Shown: positions 35,471-49,400, counted from the first letter of the stretch. The stretch is 64,000 bases of DNA from Cinclus cinclus (GCF_963662255.1 NC_085050.1:5864834-5928833), one strand, 5' to 3'. The notes: generated by a model from the sequence alone, not told the origin. Numbers and translations: made by a program.

Positions 35471-38400
35471 AATCGCAGCTTCCTAGATCCTCTTAACTAT
35501 GTGAGTACACAACGGGTGAAAACAGCTCTGATAAAGGGCCACAAAAGGAGCTTGTGCAGCTGGGTGTCAAGTTCTTGCCCTGCCTCAGTTTCCCCTTCTT
35601 GCCTTTCTTGCTGCCTGGGGTGGGGAGAATCCAAGTAACACCCGCTCCTGGAGCATGGTTTATTGCAAGGACATTACAGTTCAAAATGTCAGGATAAAGC
35701 AATATAAACATTTCCTTCTGTCCCAGGGCTGTCTGGCATTTCACCCACCTCTCCATTTGTGAAGCTTTCACCACAAGCAGCTCCAGCTCACCACCCAAGC
35801 TAACTGCTCCCTGTGAGTGCATCTGAAACCAGCCTGTGCTGTTGTTTTAGCTTGTTCCTAGCTTTGTATCAATGACAGAGTGTCTCTTCTGTGTTTGGAG
35901 AATTCAGACTGAATTAACAGTGAGCTGAATCGCAGTAATTTACTGTGCCTGTGCTTTCCCCCTGTTGCAACTGGGAAAACTTTGTAGAGATTTAAACTAA
36001 TTTATTCCCCTTGCCCTGCTTGCCTTGGGCTTAGGAGACAGCATTGTTAACCACGGCTCAGCTGACAGCATTGCACTGTGTCAAAGCTTAAATAAACTTT
36101 GCTGAGAATCAGAGATAAAAGAGTGCAAAGGGACAATATTATCCAAATGTGGAAAAATAAAGCCCCTCATCTGCTCCTCTTCTTCACTGAGCACCTAGCC
36201 CCCCCATAATCCCTCCTTGCTCCTTTCTTGCCTGGACTATGAGAATTTACCAGCCCCTCACACCCTCCTCCCTATCCCTGACCCATCCCCAAATCCTGAC
36301 AATACCTTCATCCTCACAACCAGCTGCTGACTCTCCTCCTCACCCACACATTCTTTATTCCTTCCCTTCTCCAACCCACCCCAAATCCATCTCCTTCTGT
36401 CAGCAATTATTGTCTTGCCTGATCTCTCCAAACATCCTGCTCAAAGTCCTCCAAGTTGGCATTTTGCTGTGTGGCAATCCCATTTTTGCCTAAATTTGAG
36501 ACTTCACCTCTCCTCTTCCATTTGTCACTGACAGGTGGTTGCCATCCCTGTGCTGGCCTTCCTCTGCCTGGTCTTCCTCTGCCTGCTCTGGCAAGGCATC
36601 AAATAACAACCACAGAAAACATCCAAACAGGCATTAAAAGCAAGAAAAATAGGGTACTTAAAGAGGGAGCACAGCCATAAGATGGCTCTACTTAAATAGA
36701 AAGACTCCAAGATCTCTTTGGTTGGATGACTGAAATTCAAAACCCAGTCCAAATTTTTATTGTAGTTTGCTTTTTAAAGGTGGCATTAAACTCTGGCACT
36801 CTGACTCCTGTCCAGATTTCCTCCTGTTGTGTGCAGTTTCTGGTTTCAGTGTTGGGTCAGATCAAAGTTATCCCTGGAGACAGGGTGCCAACACCTTCAT
36901 TCTGATCTGGGTTTGCTCCTCAGTTCCACCTCCAAGTTCAGTGTTCAGAGCAGACATAGATTAGTGTTTTTCATTTTCTGCTTAGTCCCTAGCACTATAT
37001 TTATGTCAGGAGTTCATAATATCTAATTTTTTTTGTCCGTCTTTCACATCCACATTTTTTTTGTGCCTAACTTTGAACATTAATACAGATTGTACCAGTT
37101 CTTTTTGGTAGATCCAGGGCCAGCAGTTTTAACAATCCTGTGAGCAATTAGGCACTTTGGGGGACATGTACCAGCACCTTCTTCTACCAGAACCAGTCAC
37201 CCAAATGTGTTCCCAGTGCAAACACTGCTGAATCCAGACTCCAGATATTTATTTTCCTTTGCTACATTTCTTATTTCCTGAGAGTTGGTATCTCACAGAA
37301 AAAGCTCAGAGTTGTCAGTACCCCAAGGCAGCTCCACATCTCTAAAGCTTGGCCATGTGGTGGCCAAAACCAGACCAGAACCACCAGTGAGTCCCTTGGG
37401 TGAGAAAAGAGAGGAAGGGAGAGGAGATAAAAGTGAGGGTATGATAGTCCCTCCAATGGATCTGCTTACAGAGCTCTTGGGTGAAATTGTTCGTTCAAAA
37501 CATTCTTTTTGCTGAAAATGCCGTAAAAAAAAATCATCAAAACAAAAAATCTGTGGGAAATGTCCAATTTCAACAACAATTTCAAGGTTGTCATTGAGGA
37601 AGAAAAAGCTTGAAAAATGTGCAGTTTTTTGGCAAAAGTAAGCTAAGGAGTTTGGCAAAAACCCAAACTAAAAACCAAAAACCAGAAACCCCAAATTGTT
37701 TTGGTTTCAGGCCAAAATGTTTCCATTTTTTGATTGCCAGAAACCAAATATTTTTCAGTTTTTGCTTCTTGAAGGAAAACCCTTGAACTTCTGCAGAAAA
37801 ATGTTAAGATAAGCTTTTGTTGTCATTGGTTGTCTTTCATAGGAACAGAAACAATTTCTGCCTTTCCCCTTTCTCCTCCGTAGATGGATGTGTGTGACTA
37901 TGGAGCTGTGATGTTCCATTTCTGAGCTCCATTTGCCTGTCAACCTGAGCTGCAGCACTTTCTCTGCCTGGCTTAATTCCTCCAGCCCTGGCTGTCTGCC
38001 CACTTCTGGCTGTTCTTGGGCAGGTTTGAGCATCCTCTGCAAAACACTTTGGGCCTTCAGCTTCCAGAGATGTCAGGAGCATCTGAGGATTGTAAACACA
38101 TTAGAGGACTAGCTGGGCATTATGCAGGATCTGGCCCTTAAAAATCTACCTTCATCTTGGTGGGGAACCCTGGATTAGGAAACACATCTTGGCTTCCTAA
38201 TTGTGATTTTTCAGCCTTGCTTACCACCCACTGTGCCTGGGATTACACCTGTCTTGACTGTGTATGTTCTGCATCGCTGTGTTCCAGCTTGGATACACTC
38301 CCTTAAAAACAATTACTTCATGTGGTGGATCTAGTTAACACTTCTTCCAGCTCTGAGCTGCCTCTGACCCTGCAGATGCTAAATATTAGCAGTTGTGCTC

Positions 38401-39289
38401 TAGTTGCTGTAATTCTCATTACCTCAGTGTAGACAAGACCTGTTTGCACCTTAAAAGCTTTAAAATCTTTTAGGGGAGTCCCTACGGAGGGTTTGATGAT
38501 GGGGGTTTTTTTCCTTCCCAAAAATGCTGAGTGCCAGTACCTGCCAGTTCCTTCACTGCAGCTATGTGAGATGGGCACTTGTGGCAGCTCTGCCAACTTT
38601 TTGCCCTTTACCAGCCTGCTGAAGTCATCGCCAAATATAAAGCCAGGCCCTTGTGCGTTTTCTTCTTGGTTTCAGATGTGAAGGTGACCAGCTGCTGATT
38701 GAGTGTTGCAGAGATCTTTGGAGAACAGTGTGCATTCAGCTTGGAGATGAAGGGCTAAATTCAGACCATTTGTGCTCTTGGCATGCTGCTCCTCCTCATC
38801 ACTGTGTGTTTGCTTTAGAAGTCTGACTGGCTGACATGCCCCGGCCGCCAGCTAATGTGGATTAATTCTGACTCTCTTCAAGCTTCAAGGAAACAGATTG
38901 TGCAGGGGTTTTCATCACAAGGGGAATGAAAGAAGCTAGCAGAGTATCTTAACCCAAACCACGTCACCCATTGCTTTCAATCAGAAAGGAGGACAGATGA
39001 GATTAACCTCGAAACCCTCCCGGCTTCCTTTTGGACACTGCAAACCACAGTGCCAAGTGAGAGAGGAATGCAGGAAGAGGATGAGTTTTTTTTTTTGTGG
39101 ACATGTAAGGAACTGGACTTAGACCACCAAGCCCATTCCACACTGGCCACCGAACAGTCATCAGAGGGTGTTGACTTTTGACCACTACTGTTTTTGTTAA
39201 CAGGAAAAATAAAACCATATGTTGCCTAAGTAGATGCACAAAACTTTTCTCCAAATCCCCACAGACAAACTGTCAGCAGCAGAAGTATT

Positions 39290-39540
39290 TACTTTGGTAA
39301 TGCAGCTGGGCTTAATCCCAGCCCCATTGTGTTTGTGCATGCCTTTTCACCACGGAGCTCAATAACATGCTGTTTGTGAAGAGGGTGAATGAATGCATGC
39401 AGTATGATTTCGGTTATTAGGCCTATCGGTTACAGCCCGAGACAAAAGGCTGGAGTCAACAATGGTAGCACTACATAGGCCCTGCTCATGCTTCAAGTTA
39501 GGCTAAATGGAAATCTCAGTCATCAGTCACGTCAACTAGC
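39290..39540. promoter_or_regulatory. Candidate conserved non-coding element
   Basis: Contains GGGCTTAATCCC (palindromic bicoid/Otx-type TAATCC site), CAACAATGG (SOX-type), CGGTTATTAGG and several undecayed CpGs (TTTCGG, TATCGG, CCCGAG, CACGTC). Lies between unique sequence and the palindromic repeat at 39.6 kb. Confidence 0.3.
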
Positions 39541-39579
39541 CATCAGCTTGAGGTAGGACAGCAGGACTTGGCCCGGTGG

Positions 39580-39650
39580 TGTGGATCCTCAGCTGGCTTA
39601 AATCAGCGTAAATCCAGTGTAGTCCAAGGAGCCACAGCTGAGGATTTTGG
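39580..39650. repeat. Degraded palindromic ancient repeat
   Basis: Inverted arms TCCTCAGCTGGCT (39586-39598) and AGCCACAGCTGAGGA (about 39630-39644) are complementary apart from one inserted base. They enclose AAATCAGCGTAAATCCAGTG. The pattern resembles a palindromic repeat of reptile genomes that I remember (CTCAGCTGGTGTAAATCAGC type), but I cannot name the family. It may be a non-autonomous DNA transposon relic or an exapted element. Confidence 0.45.
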
Positions 39651-39789
39651 CGCCTACTGTCTATTTTTGAGTTTAGTGGTTGTTGAATGCTTAATTCTCT
39701 GGGCTGCAGGCTCCTGCAGCTGAGCCATGGATGTGCTCTCAGGCTGCTTCCTCCTGGCTGGGGGGGTCACAAATGTCAGCGAGGTCCTT

Positions 39790-40565
39790 GGATGGCACCT
39801 CCGTATGTTCCAGCCCCGGGAAATGCCAAGCACAAACACAGGCTGAGTGGAAAATGGGTTGCGACCAGCTCTGGGGAGAAGGACTGGGGGTGTTCTTGGT
39901 TGAGAAGCTAAACATAACCCCTGAAGAAGATTGTCAGTGTGCACATGAAGCCGAAAAGGCCAACTGTCTCCTGGGCTGCATCACAAGAAGGGTGACCAGA
40001 AAGTCAGGGGACCCTGACCTCTACTGTTCTCTTCTGCCCCTCTGCTCTGCTCTCATGAAGCTCAACCTGCAGTGTTGTGTCCACCTCTGGGCTCCCATCA
40101 TCAGAAGGATGTGAACCTGCTGTAGCCAGTCCAGAGGAGGTCACAAAGGTGATCAGAGGGCTGGATCCCCTCTGCTGTGGAGACAGGCTGAGACAGCTGG
40201 GGGTGTTCAGCCTGGAGAAGAGAAGGCTGCACCTTCCAGTACCTAAAAAGGCTTCAAGAGAGCTGGAGAGACATTTTTAACAAGGGCATCGAGTGAAAGG
40301 ACAAGGAGGAATGGCTTCAAACTGACACAGGGCAGATTTAGATTAGATATGAGGAAGAAATCATTTACTCTGTAGTGGTGATGCACTGGCACAGGTTTCT
40401 CAGAGAAGCTGTGGCTGCCCCATCACTGGAAGTTCTCAAGGCCAGGTTGGATGGGTCTCTGAAAAACCTGAACTAGTGGAAGGTGTCCCTGTTCGTGGCC
40501 AGGATCTTGGATAGAGATGATCTTCAAGGTTTCCTTCTAACCTAAACCATATGAGGATTTTATGA
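39790..40565 (+). mobile_element. CR1 LINE, about 0.78 kb, with decayed ORF2 C-terminus
   Basis: Translated blocks of CR1 ORF2 are visible: GVFLVEKLNI, KANCLLGCITRRV, LQCCVHLWAPIIRRM (39895-40112), then a damaged FKLTQ-type block. The tail is GGAAGTTCTCAAGGCCAGG, AACTAGTGGAAGGTGTCC, GATGATCTTCAAGG. The terminal octamers are degraded. Stops and frameshifts are present. Confidence 0.92.
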
Positions 40566-42923
40566 CATGGCCTCATCAAAACTTGTGTGAAGAGTAACTC
40601 TGTGTTTGAGTACTGTGAACATTGAATGTTTTAAACAGGTGCTGGAGGAGATCAGACCAGGCACCAAACCTGCTCTCTTGTGAGTAAACCTTTGCAATTA
40701 AGGGCAAGTCCTACAGCAGCAGGTCCATGCCTGGTGCTGACACTGATTTGGGCATGGGTCCACTCCCAATGGGAGAGTGCTGTCAACATGCCCTGGTCCC
40801 CACTGTGCTGGGATGGTGACAGGGCATGGTGCACCCTCAGTACAAACTTGCCAAAGGGCTGTTTTACAGCCTGAAAAGCTGGAGCTGTTGCAACGGTAGT
40901 TTGGAAAGCCACCTGTACTCATTGTCACCAGAAGAGCCGTGATATTTCAGAATGGTTCCTTCTGAAACAGCTGCAGCTGGAGGTGTGAAAGTAGTCCATC
41001 TCCTATGAAAAACTGTTTAGATGTCTTTTTCTTGCGCTGGAAGTGCTGCATGGAGATGAATTCATAGCAAACAGAGTCGTGCTTTAAGTTTGAGAAATCC
41101 TGACCATGGTTAGCTTAATGCAAATTATTTGTTCCCAAAACAAAATAAGTGAGGAAGAGGCCAAATTTCTTTTTGTAATAAATACAAAGAACTGCTTTTC
41201 TCAGGGTAAAGGCTCATAAATAAACCAGATGTTCCCAGATAAAAGAAGATCTGGTTCTACTGACACTTCCATAAACCCTTTTTCTAATATAATAAACTTG
41301 AGCAGGTTGCTGATTGATCTATACAACACAAATCATTCAGACCTGCAAAAAAACCCCCCAAAATGAAAAAAAACCAAAAAAAACCCCACAAATAGATGGG
41401 TGATTTAAAATATTCTTTATAGACTTGCACCACAAAGTGAAACATCTGATAAGGCTTACGGACAGTCCCTAAAACACCCCTGTAAAATATGGAACACTTG
41501 TGTTAAGGCTGTTTGACACCATTTGCTTCACAAAAAATATCACATTGCCACAATTATATCCATAATATCAAACCTTTGGGATGAGAAGTTGACATATTTT
41601 GGGGCAGTGGCAGAGAAAAGCAAGAAGAACTTAAAGCAGAGAGAAAGCCCAGGACTTTGGACATGCTCAGGTAACACACACTTTCAGCATCATAAAGCTA
41701 TGAAGCTATGGCTGTGTCAGAGTATTGCCATCAGGGATATAACCTGTTTGAAACACTGACACTGTGTGCTGTGAACTGCACAAAAGAGAAACCTTCTGCT
41801 CTGAAGATCTGACAGGCACCAGCAGGCCAGGGCAGGGCTAGGAGGCTTTGCAGAAGGAACATTGAAGTTGAAGACAATGAGGCAACCATTAAAATGGAAA
41901 ATGCTGGTATTTTTTCTGGTTTTCTGGGGAGTGGCAAAATGACTCTTTTGTGGAAGAATTTCGGCTTTCAGCAGAAAAAATGATCCTTTTGATATTTTTT
42001 CCCCAAAGAAGTTTTCCTCTATTTTCTATTTAGGCTGCTGTTGCCACTGAATCTCAAAATTTTCTTCAAAATTTCCTGTGGGGCATGAGACTGGAAATTA
42101 ATTTAAATAATTCTTTCCATATGGAAGTTCTAAACCTCTCAATGTTGCCCTCATCCTTCTTCTCCTCATTCAGGACTCAGTCTCCTATTCAAGATTGTCC
42201 TTGAGCAAAGCTGCTTGAAGGGGCTCCCAATGCTTCTTAGCCCCACAAATTTTCCTTCTGTTGCTTGGCAGTCTTCTGTTCTGCAGCCATACCAAAACAA
42301 CTGCTCATGGGTCGTGCTGCAAATGGGGTCTGCGGAATTTCTTTAAATCTCTCTTATTTTGTTTCCCCCCCTTTAGTGCCAAGTGTTTTCTTTCACTGAC
42401 CTGCTTTACAGATGGTTGAACAGGCCCTAAGGAGGAAAACATTCAGGGACCTCTTTAGCTGGCTTTGCCTCTGGAAAAATGTCACATGGAAGATGTTAGG
42501 GGAGTGTTTTCTGGCCTTGTGTCATTGAAGCAATCAGCACTTTGAGTTCAGTTGTGGGCAGAACAAGGTCTCCTGATCTCTGCTGATCTCAGTGCTGTGT
42601 CCTTCTATGCCAAATACCTCCAGGTAATGAAGATCTGAGCAGCACATCCAGGGTGGGTATTGCTTGGGAAAGGACACAAGCACGAGCGCTCCCAGAATGG
42701 TCACGGGTTGTTGGTTAATGCCATTTTCAAGGCTTCCCATGTCTTTGCCTGGCCACGGTGCCCAGAGCAGGCTGCTGTGGGAGAGAGGGTTGAACCACAG
42801 GAAAATTATAAGTGAGTTAAAATGTCCATGGCCTCCTCAAGCCAGCTAGGATGCTATTTAAAGGAGTGTATTATTCCCTGCTGCATCTTCTGGCCTGCAC
42901 AGGGAGCTTTCATTAGCGCAGCT

Positions 42924-42926
<3 letters not shown>

Positions 42927-42960
<34 letters not shown>
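42927..42960 (+). repeat. (AG)17 microsatellite
   Basis: Uninterrupted AG dinucleotide run following GCGCAGCTGGC. Confidence 0.98.
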
Positions 42961-42964
<4 letters not shown>

Positions 42965-45239
42965 CGCCCTGGAGAGCTCACACAGCTTTCCACAACATCT
43001 CAGCTTGAAAGAGCCTTTGACTGTGCATCTTGCAAAATGTTTTCTCTGAGCTGTCAAAATACCCATCTGTCAAACCAGAGGAGTCTGGAATGTGTTACGT
43101 GAGTGTTGGTGCACCGTGACCAGCAGAGCTGGAGCCGTGGGGAGAGGGGGCACAGCAGGGGCTCCCTGAATCCCAGGGAAGCCACCGTGGTCCACGGGGG
43201 ATGTATGAGGTCTAGGAGGTAGCTCAACCCCTGAAACCCAAGGAGGGGTTCTCTCCAGGGGTCACAAATCTTTTGAACCCTCTTAGGTTTTTGCTACTGC
43301 ATGCCTCAAAGAATGGGCAAGTTTTATTTCCCTTGGTTTTCTTCTCTTCCACATGGGTAGAGCCTCCCAGCAGTGGATGGGAGGGTGCACAGGCAGGGAC
43401 ATGTCTCACAGCCTTCATGGGTTTCTCACAGGTGACAGAGCTTCCAAACCTGCTGTGGTCCTGTCTTTCCCCAGAAAAAACTTTTGTGGACTGGAGGCTC
43501 TCCCACCCTGCTGTGTCTGAGCTGATGAGGAGCAGGACACTGGCCATCACTCAGCCTTGAAAACATGTGAGATGCTGTTGTAATTTGGGATTCAGCTCTC
43601 AGGAGTCCATTTTCTGTTTCTCATGCCCAGCCCTGAGGACAAGTTGAAGGGAGCTGTTCCAATATCCAAATTTTCCTCAGGAGAAGGAAAGCACACCACG
43701 AAGCAAACTCTGATAACACAGGGATGGAGAGGCAGGCAAGCTGCTTTTAGTAAAACTCCTGGGCATGTCTCTGGAGCCTGTTGGAAGCTCTTTGGAGGTA
43801 CTTTATTTTGAGAAGAGATTTTGGTGTGTGTTGTCAGAAAACATCCAAGTGAGTCCTGATCACGGCCAGAGGGTGTCCTTCGGAGCATGTGGGATTTCTT
43901 GGCTGGGCTTGGTGGCTTGCTGTGCTGCTGGAGCCCTCCTGATGGTGCCAGGCTGACTCTCGGACAGTGCCAGGTGCCAGCCGTGTCCCCAGGGCAGCCC
44001 AGGGAGCAGGTTCCTCCCAAGCCACCCGCTATTGGGAATGCAGGCATAGTGTTTCCATGAGTAAGCCTTGCTTGCAGGGGTGCATGCTTGCAGGATGAGG
44101 CCATGGAGTGAATTGGTGACTGAGCTCGTGCCCTGCTGCAGAGCTGACAAGGTACATGTGATGTGGAGCTGGGCAAATGCACGCTCGAGAGCTTTTAATT
44201 TCACGCTTCCTGAGCAAGCACACTGTTCTCTGTGAAAACTGCAAGACTCTTGGGTTTATTTCTGTGTTAAATCTAGCTTTTCTTTAAAAGTAGACAAGGC
44301 TTAAAATGGGGGTGATACAGAGATGGGGTGGATTTGCCTGTGGGCTGGGGCATCTTTCTGGTTTGCATAATGTGGTGTGGTCCTCGCCTGTGGATGAGAC
44401 ACTGCACATCACTGAACATTCAAAGATGCACATTGCAAACATCTTGCTCAGTTTGAGCTGTGGCCTTTGTCTTCTAAGCACTGTGGATAAAAAACGAGGT
44501 GTGAGGCAGAGCTGTGCAAGGAGTCCCTAAGCAAAGTCAGAAAAGTTTAGTACACCCAAACAACAGGTCCCCATTCAGGTCCTGACTGCAGTCTCATGTC
44601 ATGTTAACATCATGTAACTGGAGCTGATGTGCTCCCAGAAGGACTAATTAGTTTTTATTCTGGATGATGCTGATGTGGCCAGACCATTTCCAGGTCTGAG
44701 GTCACCTCTGGGATCTGTGCACTGTGCTTTGTGCTGCTGTGCTCCCAGGTGTGCACAGAAAGACACTGTTCCTCCACTTAGTGAAGTACAAGGAAATAAA
44801 GGTAGTAGTGAATGCAGCAAAACTGTTGGGTTTGTAAATGTAATTTTTTTCCTTTCCTCTAATTCACTGACTGCCCTATATCTCTAAACACCACCCTGGA
44901 GCTATGAATTGTTACCAGATTTCTAGTCCTTACCTGGCTTCTAATCCTTTAAACCCATTTTCCCCCATCTAGCAGATAGCACATGGAAAACTTTGGGTTC
45001 ACGGTCATACTCCCTGCACGGATGTGAGTGCAGTCCAAGCAAATAAATCCTGAGTGCAAGCATTCATACATGAAGAACTTCACACTCGGAAACATGACCA
45101 CACTAAATTGCTGCCAGAGTTTTAAAGGCAGCTTTTGAAAATATTGGCCCTGTATCTTGTGTTTCTGCAGCAAATGGTTTGATTCATCAGGGAAACACTA
45201 GGACTGCATCCTGGAGATGCAGGGAGCAGAGGCTGGGAC

Positions 45240-45610
45240 GGAGACAGCTCTCTGCTTGTACATAAATACACCCTGGACTGATTATCTACCAGAGGAAAAG
45301 GAAATCTTTATTATTTCTGCCTTTATTTGCCATGTCTCTGTAATTACAAAGACTTGATATAGAAGAATATCTTTCAAGTATATGAAGCATATGCTCCCCA
45401 GAAACACTCAGCAGCAATGTTTTTGGCTCCCGTGACTAATGCTTGCAGAAGGTTCAATTTCCTGACCGTCAGCACCAGGTTTTACTAATAATGAACATTT
45501 TCCCTTTATTTTTCCCGCAGTTCCCAAACTATTATTGATAGTTGATTATTACTACTTTATGTGAGGTCACAGCAATTAGTTTTGAACTGCAGACCTGCAA
45601 ATGTGCAGTC
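45240..45610. promoter_or_regulatory. Candidate conserved non-coding element, AT-rich
   Basis: Long AT-rich block with ordered homeodomain/POU/GATA-like sites (CTGATTATCTACC, CTGTAATTACAAAG, TACTAATAATGAAC, GTTGATTATTACTAC) and few stop-free frames. Compositionally the most enhancer-like stretch of the intergenic region. Confidence 0.3.
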
Positions 45611-46209
45611 TGTAAAACTCAGGTCAGTGTAGGAGTGCAGAGGTAGCACATATCTGTAAGGCACCCTGAGGCTGTAAACTCCATCATGGAGAAGTCAGGA
45701 GGTTCCAGAGTGAAGTCTTGATCTCCAGTGTTCCTTTAGCTTTCACAGACATATGTCTCGTGAAGGACTCGTGACACTTTGCAGGGTTTTTGTGCAGGAT
45801 CTGCTCCTTTCAGCTCACCAAAGAGGCACTGCTCTTTCAAGGAGCACCCACTCAGCATTTCATGTCAGCCTCGGGGTTGATCCAATGTGCTACCAAAGAG
45901 ATGGGACAGCTCTACCCCTCTCAGCCTTGGCTGCTTGGGGCCCTGCTCACCCCACAATTCCTATCTCTCTTCTGCCAGCTCAGGGCTGTGCATGGGTCTT
46001 GCCAACTTGTCTCACTTTCAGTCCTCTTAGCCTTCTTCCAAAACAACTCCCTTGCTTTCCTCTGTACAGCAGGAATGATTTATGGTGTAATTCATGAATT
46101 ATATACTGTTACAACATGTATCATGGAAAGGGGTAGAGCAATGGGATCTTCTGCTTCGTTGCAAAGACCCCTAAACTTAAGCCCATGGTTTACACTCTTA
46201 CATATTTGG

Positions 46210-46430
46210 GATGGGGGCCAGGATGTCAGGAAAAAGTTCTTAATTGAAAGAGTGGTTAAGCATTGGAACAGGGTCCCCAGGAAAGTGGTGGAATCACCAT
46301 CCCTGGAAGTGTTCAGAAAACAAGTAGGTGTGGCACTTTGTGATATGGCTCAAGTTGGTATTTGGTCAAAAGTTGAACTTAATGATTTTCCAACCTTAAT
46401 GATCCTATGGGTCTATGATTTTTATCAGAG
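46210..46430 (+). mobile_element. CR1 LINE 3' end, older subfamily
   Basis: Encodes a short intact remnant of the ORF2 end (IERVVKHWNRVPRKVVESP, then SLEVFRKQVGVAL) followed by the tail CCAACCTTAATGATCCTATG and GTCTATGATTTT. The 227-codon plus-strand frame through 45.8-46.5 kb owes its only recognisable part to this element. Confidence 0.88.
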
Positions 46431-49400
46431 GGAACATGTTCATGGAAACAGGACCTGCCAGTATTTGAAGTAAATGATCTTTCCTTGCACACAACCCATC
46501 CCTGACACTGTCACTTGGGCACCAAACTGGTTTCTTGTGCTTAATGCTATGAGAAATCCCTTGGACTTCAGAAAGATCAAGTACATTGATATCCCCAAAT
46601 CACACTTGTTTCAATATTGTTACAGAAGGACACAGATTTTAAAAGTCATTGGTGTGTTATGGGTTAAAACTTTTAAAGCAGTGTCTTGGGCAAGCTTATT
46701 CTATGTGTAACTTCGGGTTTAATTTTATACCCCCTCCCCCCCCCACCACCCTTAACTTTTGTAATGCGTTTTGATTCAATCAGGATTTGCTTGAATTCAC
46801 CTGGTTATATCTGAGGGCAGCATTTATCCTTCTCTACTGGTAAGTGTGGTTACACTTAAAGTGATCCTTGAAGGAAAAGGTACAACTAATAACAGTAAAA
46901 TTAAATTATAAAATACCTACCACTGACAAAGTGTTGTGGAAAACACTTTGGTCTGAATGAAACACTTAGCTCTAAACAAAATATTGTCTGATACCTAGGC
47001 CTTTTCATAAGCAAGTGGAAACAAATGTAATTGTGATAGGCAGAGAGAAAAATCAATGTTTTGATTTGAAAATTAGCCTTTTCTGGTTGAGACAATCTGA
47101 CAGCATTTTATGAAAATTTTTTATTTTGAGCTGTTTGAAGTTGTCTCTCTTTCTCTCTCTCTCTTCTTTTTTTTCTTTTTTTTCTTTAACCAAAAAGTTG
47201 TATTTTTGGCTGAAAATTTTTACTGTATCCAGAAAGGGAAATTGTTCTGTCAAGGGTATTGTAAAAGGCCCTATGTTTCATTGCCTTTTAATGGAACCTT
47301 AATAGAAGTTGGCAGTGCAGATGACGAAGCTGGAAGGCAGCAGTGAAATTTGAACAATCAGAAGTTGTTCTGAGGTTCATGATCATGAGAGAGCCCTTGA
47401 AGCCCATAACTATTCACTCGGCCATAAAAGTGGCTGATCTCATTTCTTCCCATCACGTCCTGTCCTTGGGAGAAACGCTCAAAACTGCAAGAAGCCCAGG
47501 GGGACCCATGCTATAGCTATTGACTTAGATGGAAGATGTGCAGATACTGCAGTGAGGATGGGAAGGATCAGCTTCACCAGAAAATTGTATTGAAATCTGG
47601 ACAAGCCCTTGGGCCTGTGAAGGAGAGGATAAATTTAATCAATGTCAATGTTTCCAGCTGATTCAGGAAAGCCTGACTATGCATTAAGCTGTAATGACCT
47701 CTGGCAGGCTTTTAATCTAGATGTGACCATTTTAACTTTATTTTTAATGAGGAGCATGGCTTCCAAATCCTTTGAAACAGTTTCATCTGAATGGGTTTAT
47801 GCTACTTGCAGCTTACATTGCACGGGCTGGAAGTTCCTTGGGTTTTTGCTGGAGTATTCCTGAAACCAGAGTTAGAAGAAATATTCCCCAGGGATGGCAC
47901 TACCTGGACTGGTGTTTCTCTTGCTTTCCTGCACTGGTTATTTGTTCCTCTTCATTGCTGCTAAAAGGCTTTTAGCTCTTAGTCTCTTGGTTTGTCTATT
48001 GCAGAGCCTTTAATAATGGTTATTTCCTGGTAGTGAATGCTGCACTTGGTCTAGGGGGACCTGTTTGTAGCATAGTTTTCTGCAATTACCCAAAATTTAC
48101 ACAGTAATTCCAAGCTTATTATATGGAGCATAGTATGTAATTACAGGCATAACATATTAGGTCCTAATAACAGCAAATATATCATTACACAAATCATTCA
48201 TGTTACTGTGCTGATATTTTTATATGGAGAGAGTGAATGCAATTTCTAATAATGACAATACCCATCTTACAGCTGAGGTGCAATTGGTGCCACTGTGACA
48301 TGTAGCGGGCAGAGGCAGGAGTAAGGAAATTTTCACTAAAATATGGTTGAGTTCATGAAATATCACATCTCAAAACCAAGGTGGAAACCCTCTTTTTATA
48401 ATTTATATATGAGAATTTGATTCATCAACACCCAGGAAGAAGGATCCACATTGTCTTGCTTAGATGATGGATCTCATAGTTATTTAAGGGAAGGGGAGAT
48501 AATTTTCCAGACTTGTGGGTGGAGGGAAGGAATCCTATAAATGCGACAGCAAAGAGAGTTGAGGCAGCAAGTCACCAGGTGAGCTGTGCACATGGTATGC
48601 CTCACCTTCCAGCTTGGAAAAGCTGGGGTCAGCCCAGGATTTGTAATAAAAGGGCTTTGAGTCATGGTAGACCCCCCCCAAAAAGGTGACCAGTGATCCC
48701 TGCCCAAGGTGTGCAGCTTGTAGGGAGAAGGTGTTAGTGCTGGCATCTGTCAGACAGCCCTGGGTGGGGATTAAGGACACAGAAGGGGTTCAAGGCCAAT
48801 CCTGACCTTTGCATGCAGCTCTGTGAGGGATTTGGGTCCATACCTATGGGTTTAAGAGGCTTTATGAGTGATTTTATGATTTTATGAGTTGATGCACATT
48901 GCTTAATGGGTTGATTCAGCACTGCTGTCCTGGCATTTCAAGATCTCAGCCCTTGGTGTGAGGGCAGCTTGGTGGAGGGTGGAAACAATGGATATTTCTT
49001 TTTCCCGTACTATTATAACAAAAAGTTCAGGCAGTGACTTTTGTTTCAACATCTACATATTTATATCTGCTGCATAGTTCAAGCTGAAATTTGTTTCCTT
49101 TGCTGACAGGTTAACCTGCTTTCTGGGGTCTGTCTGCAGCAGCCCACCAGCACCTTTGCCAGCACTAAACTGGATTTACAATGCTGAGCTCCCATTTTCC
49201 ACAAGCAGCAAGACAAGGGTCAGCCACTCTCATTCTGTTCAGGTCTCCAGAGCACTTCAGTGACAACAGGAGGAGAAAAAAACAATAGGCTGGGGTCTGC
49301 CCTGAGGCAAATACTTGGGGACACACGGTTGGGAGTTATTAACAGGACCTAATTTGCACTTGGCCAGCTTGGTTTGGGAAGAAAGTTTCTGTTTTGCCAC

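Larger units (their letters stand above)
31956..39579. other. Intergenic, gene-free, possible regulatory elements
   Basis: Almost free of young CR1 copies for 7.6 kb, unlike its flanks. Holds the inverted repeat at 33.18 kb, the MIR-like relic at 34.8 kb and the candidate enhancer at 35.3 kb. Pyrimidine-rich sequence lies at 36.17-36.46 kb. Confidence 0.5.
40566..46209. other. Intergenic, gene-free
   Basis: Holds the (AG)17 array and the AT-rich candidate element at 45.24-45.61 kb. The 196-codon minus-strand frame at 43592-44182 overlaps frames on the other strand and shows no domain. Confidence 0.55.

Noticed and set aside
43592..44182. 196-codon minus-strand frame
   Set aside because: No domain or codon-bias signal, shadowed by other frames; GC-rich chance ORF.
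45790..46473. 227-codon plus-strand frame
   Set aside because: Its only recognisable part is the CR1 ORF2 end at 46.21-46.35 kb; the rest is unique sequence with no domain.
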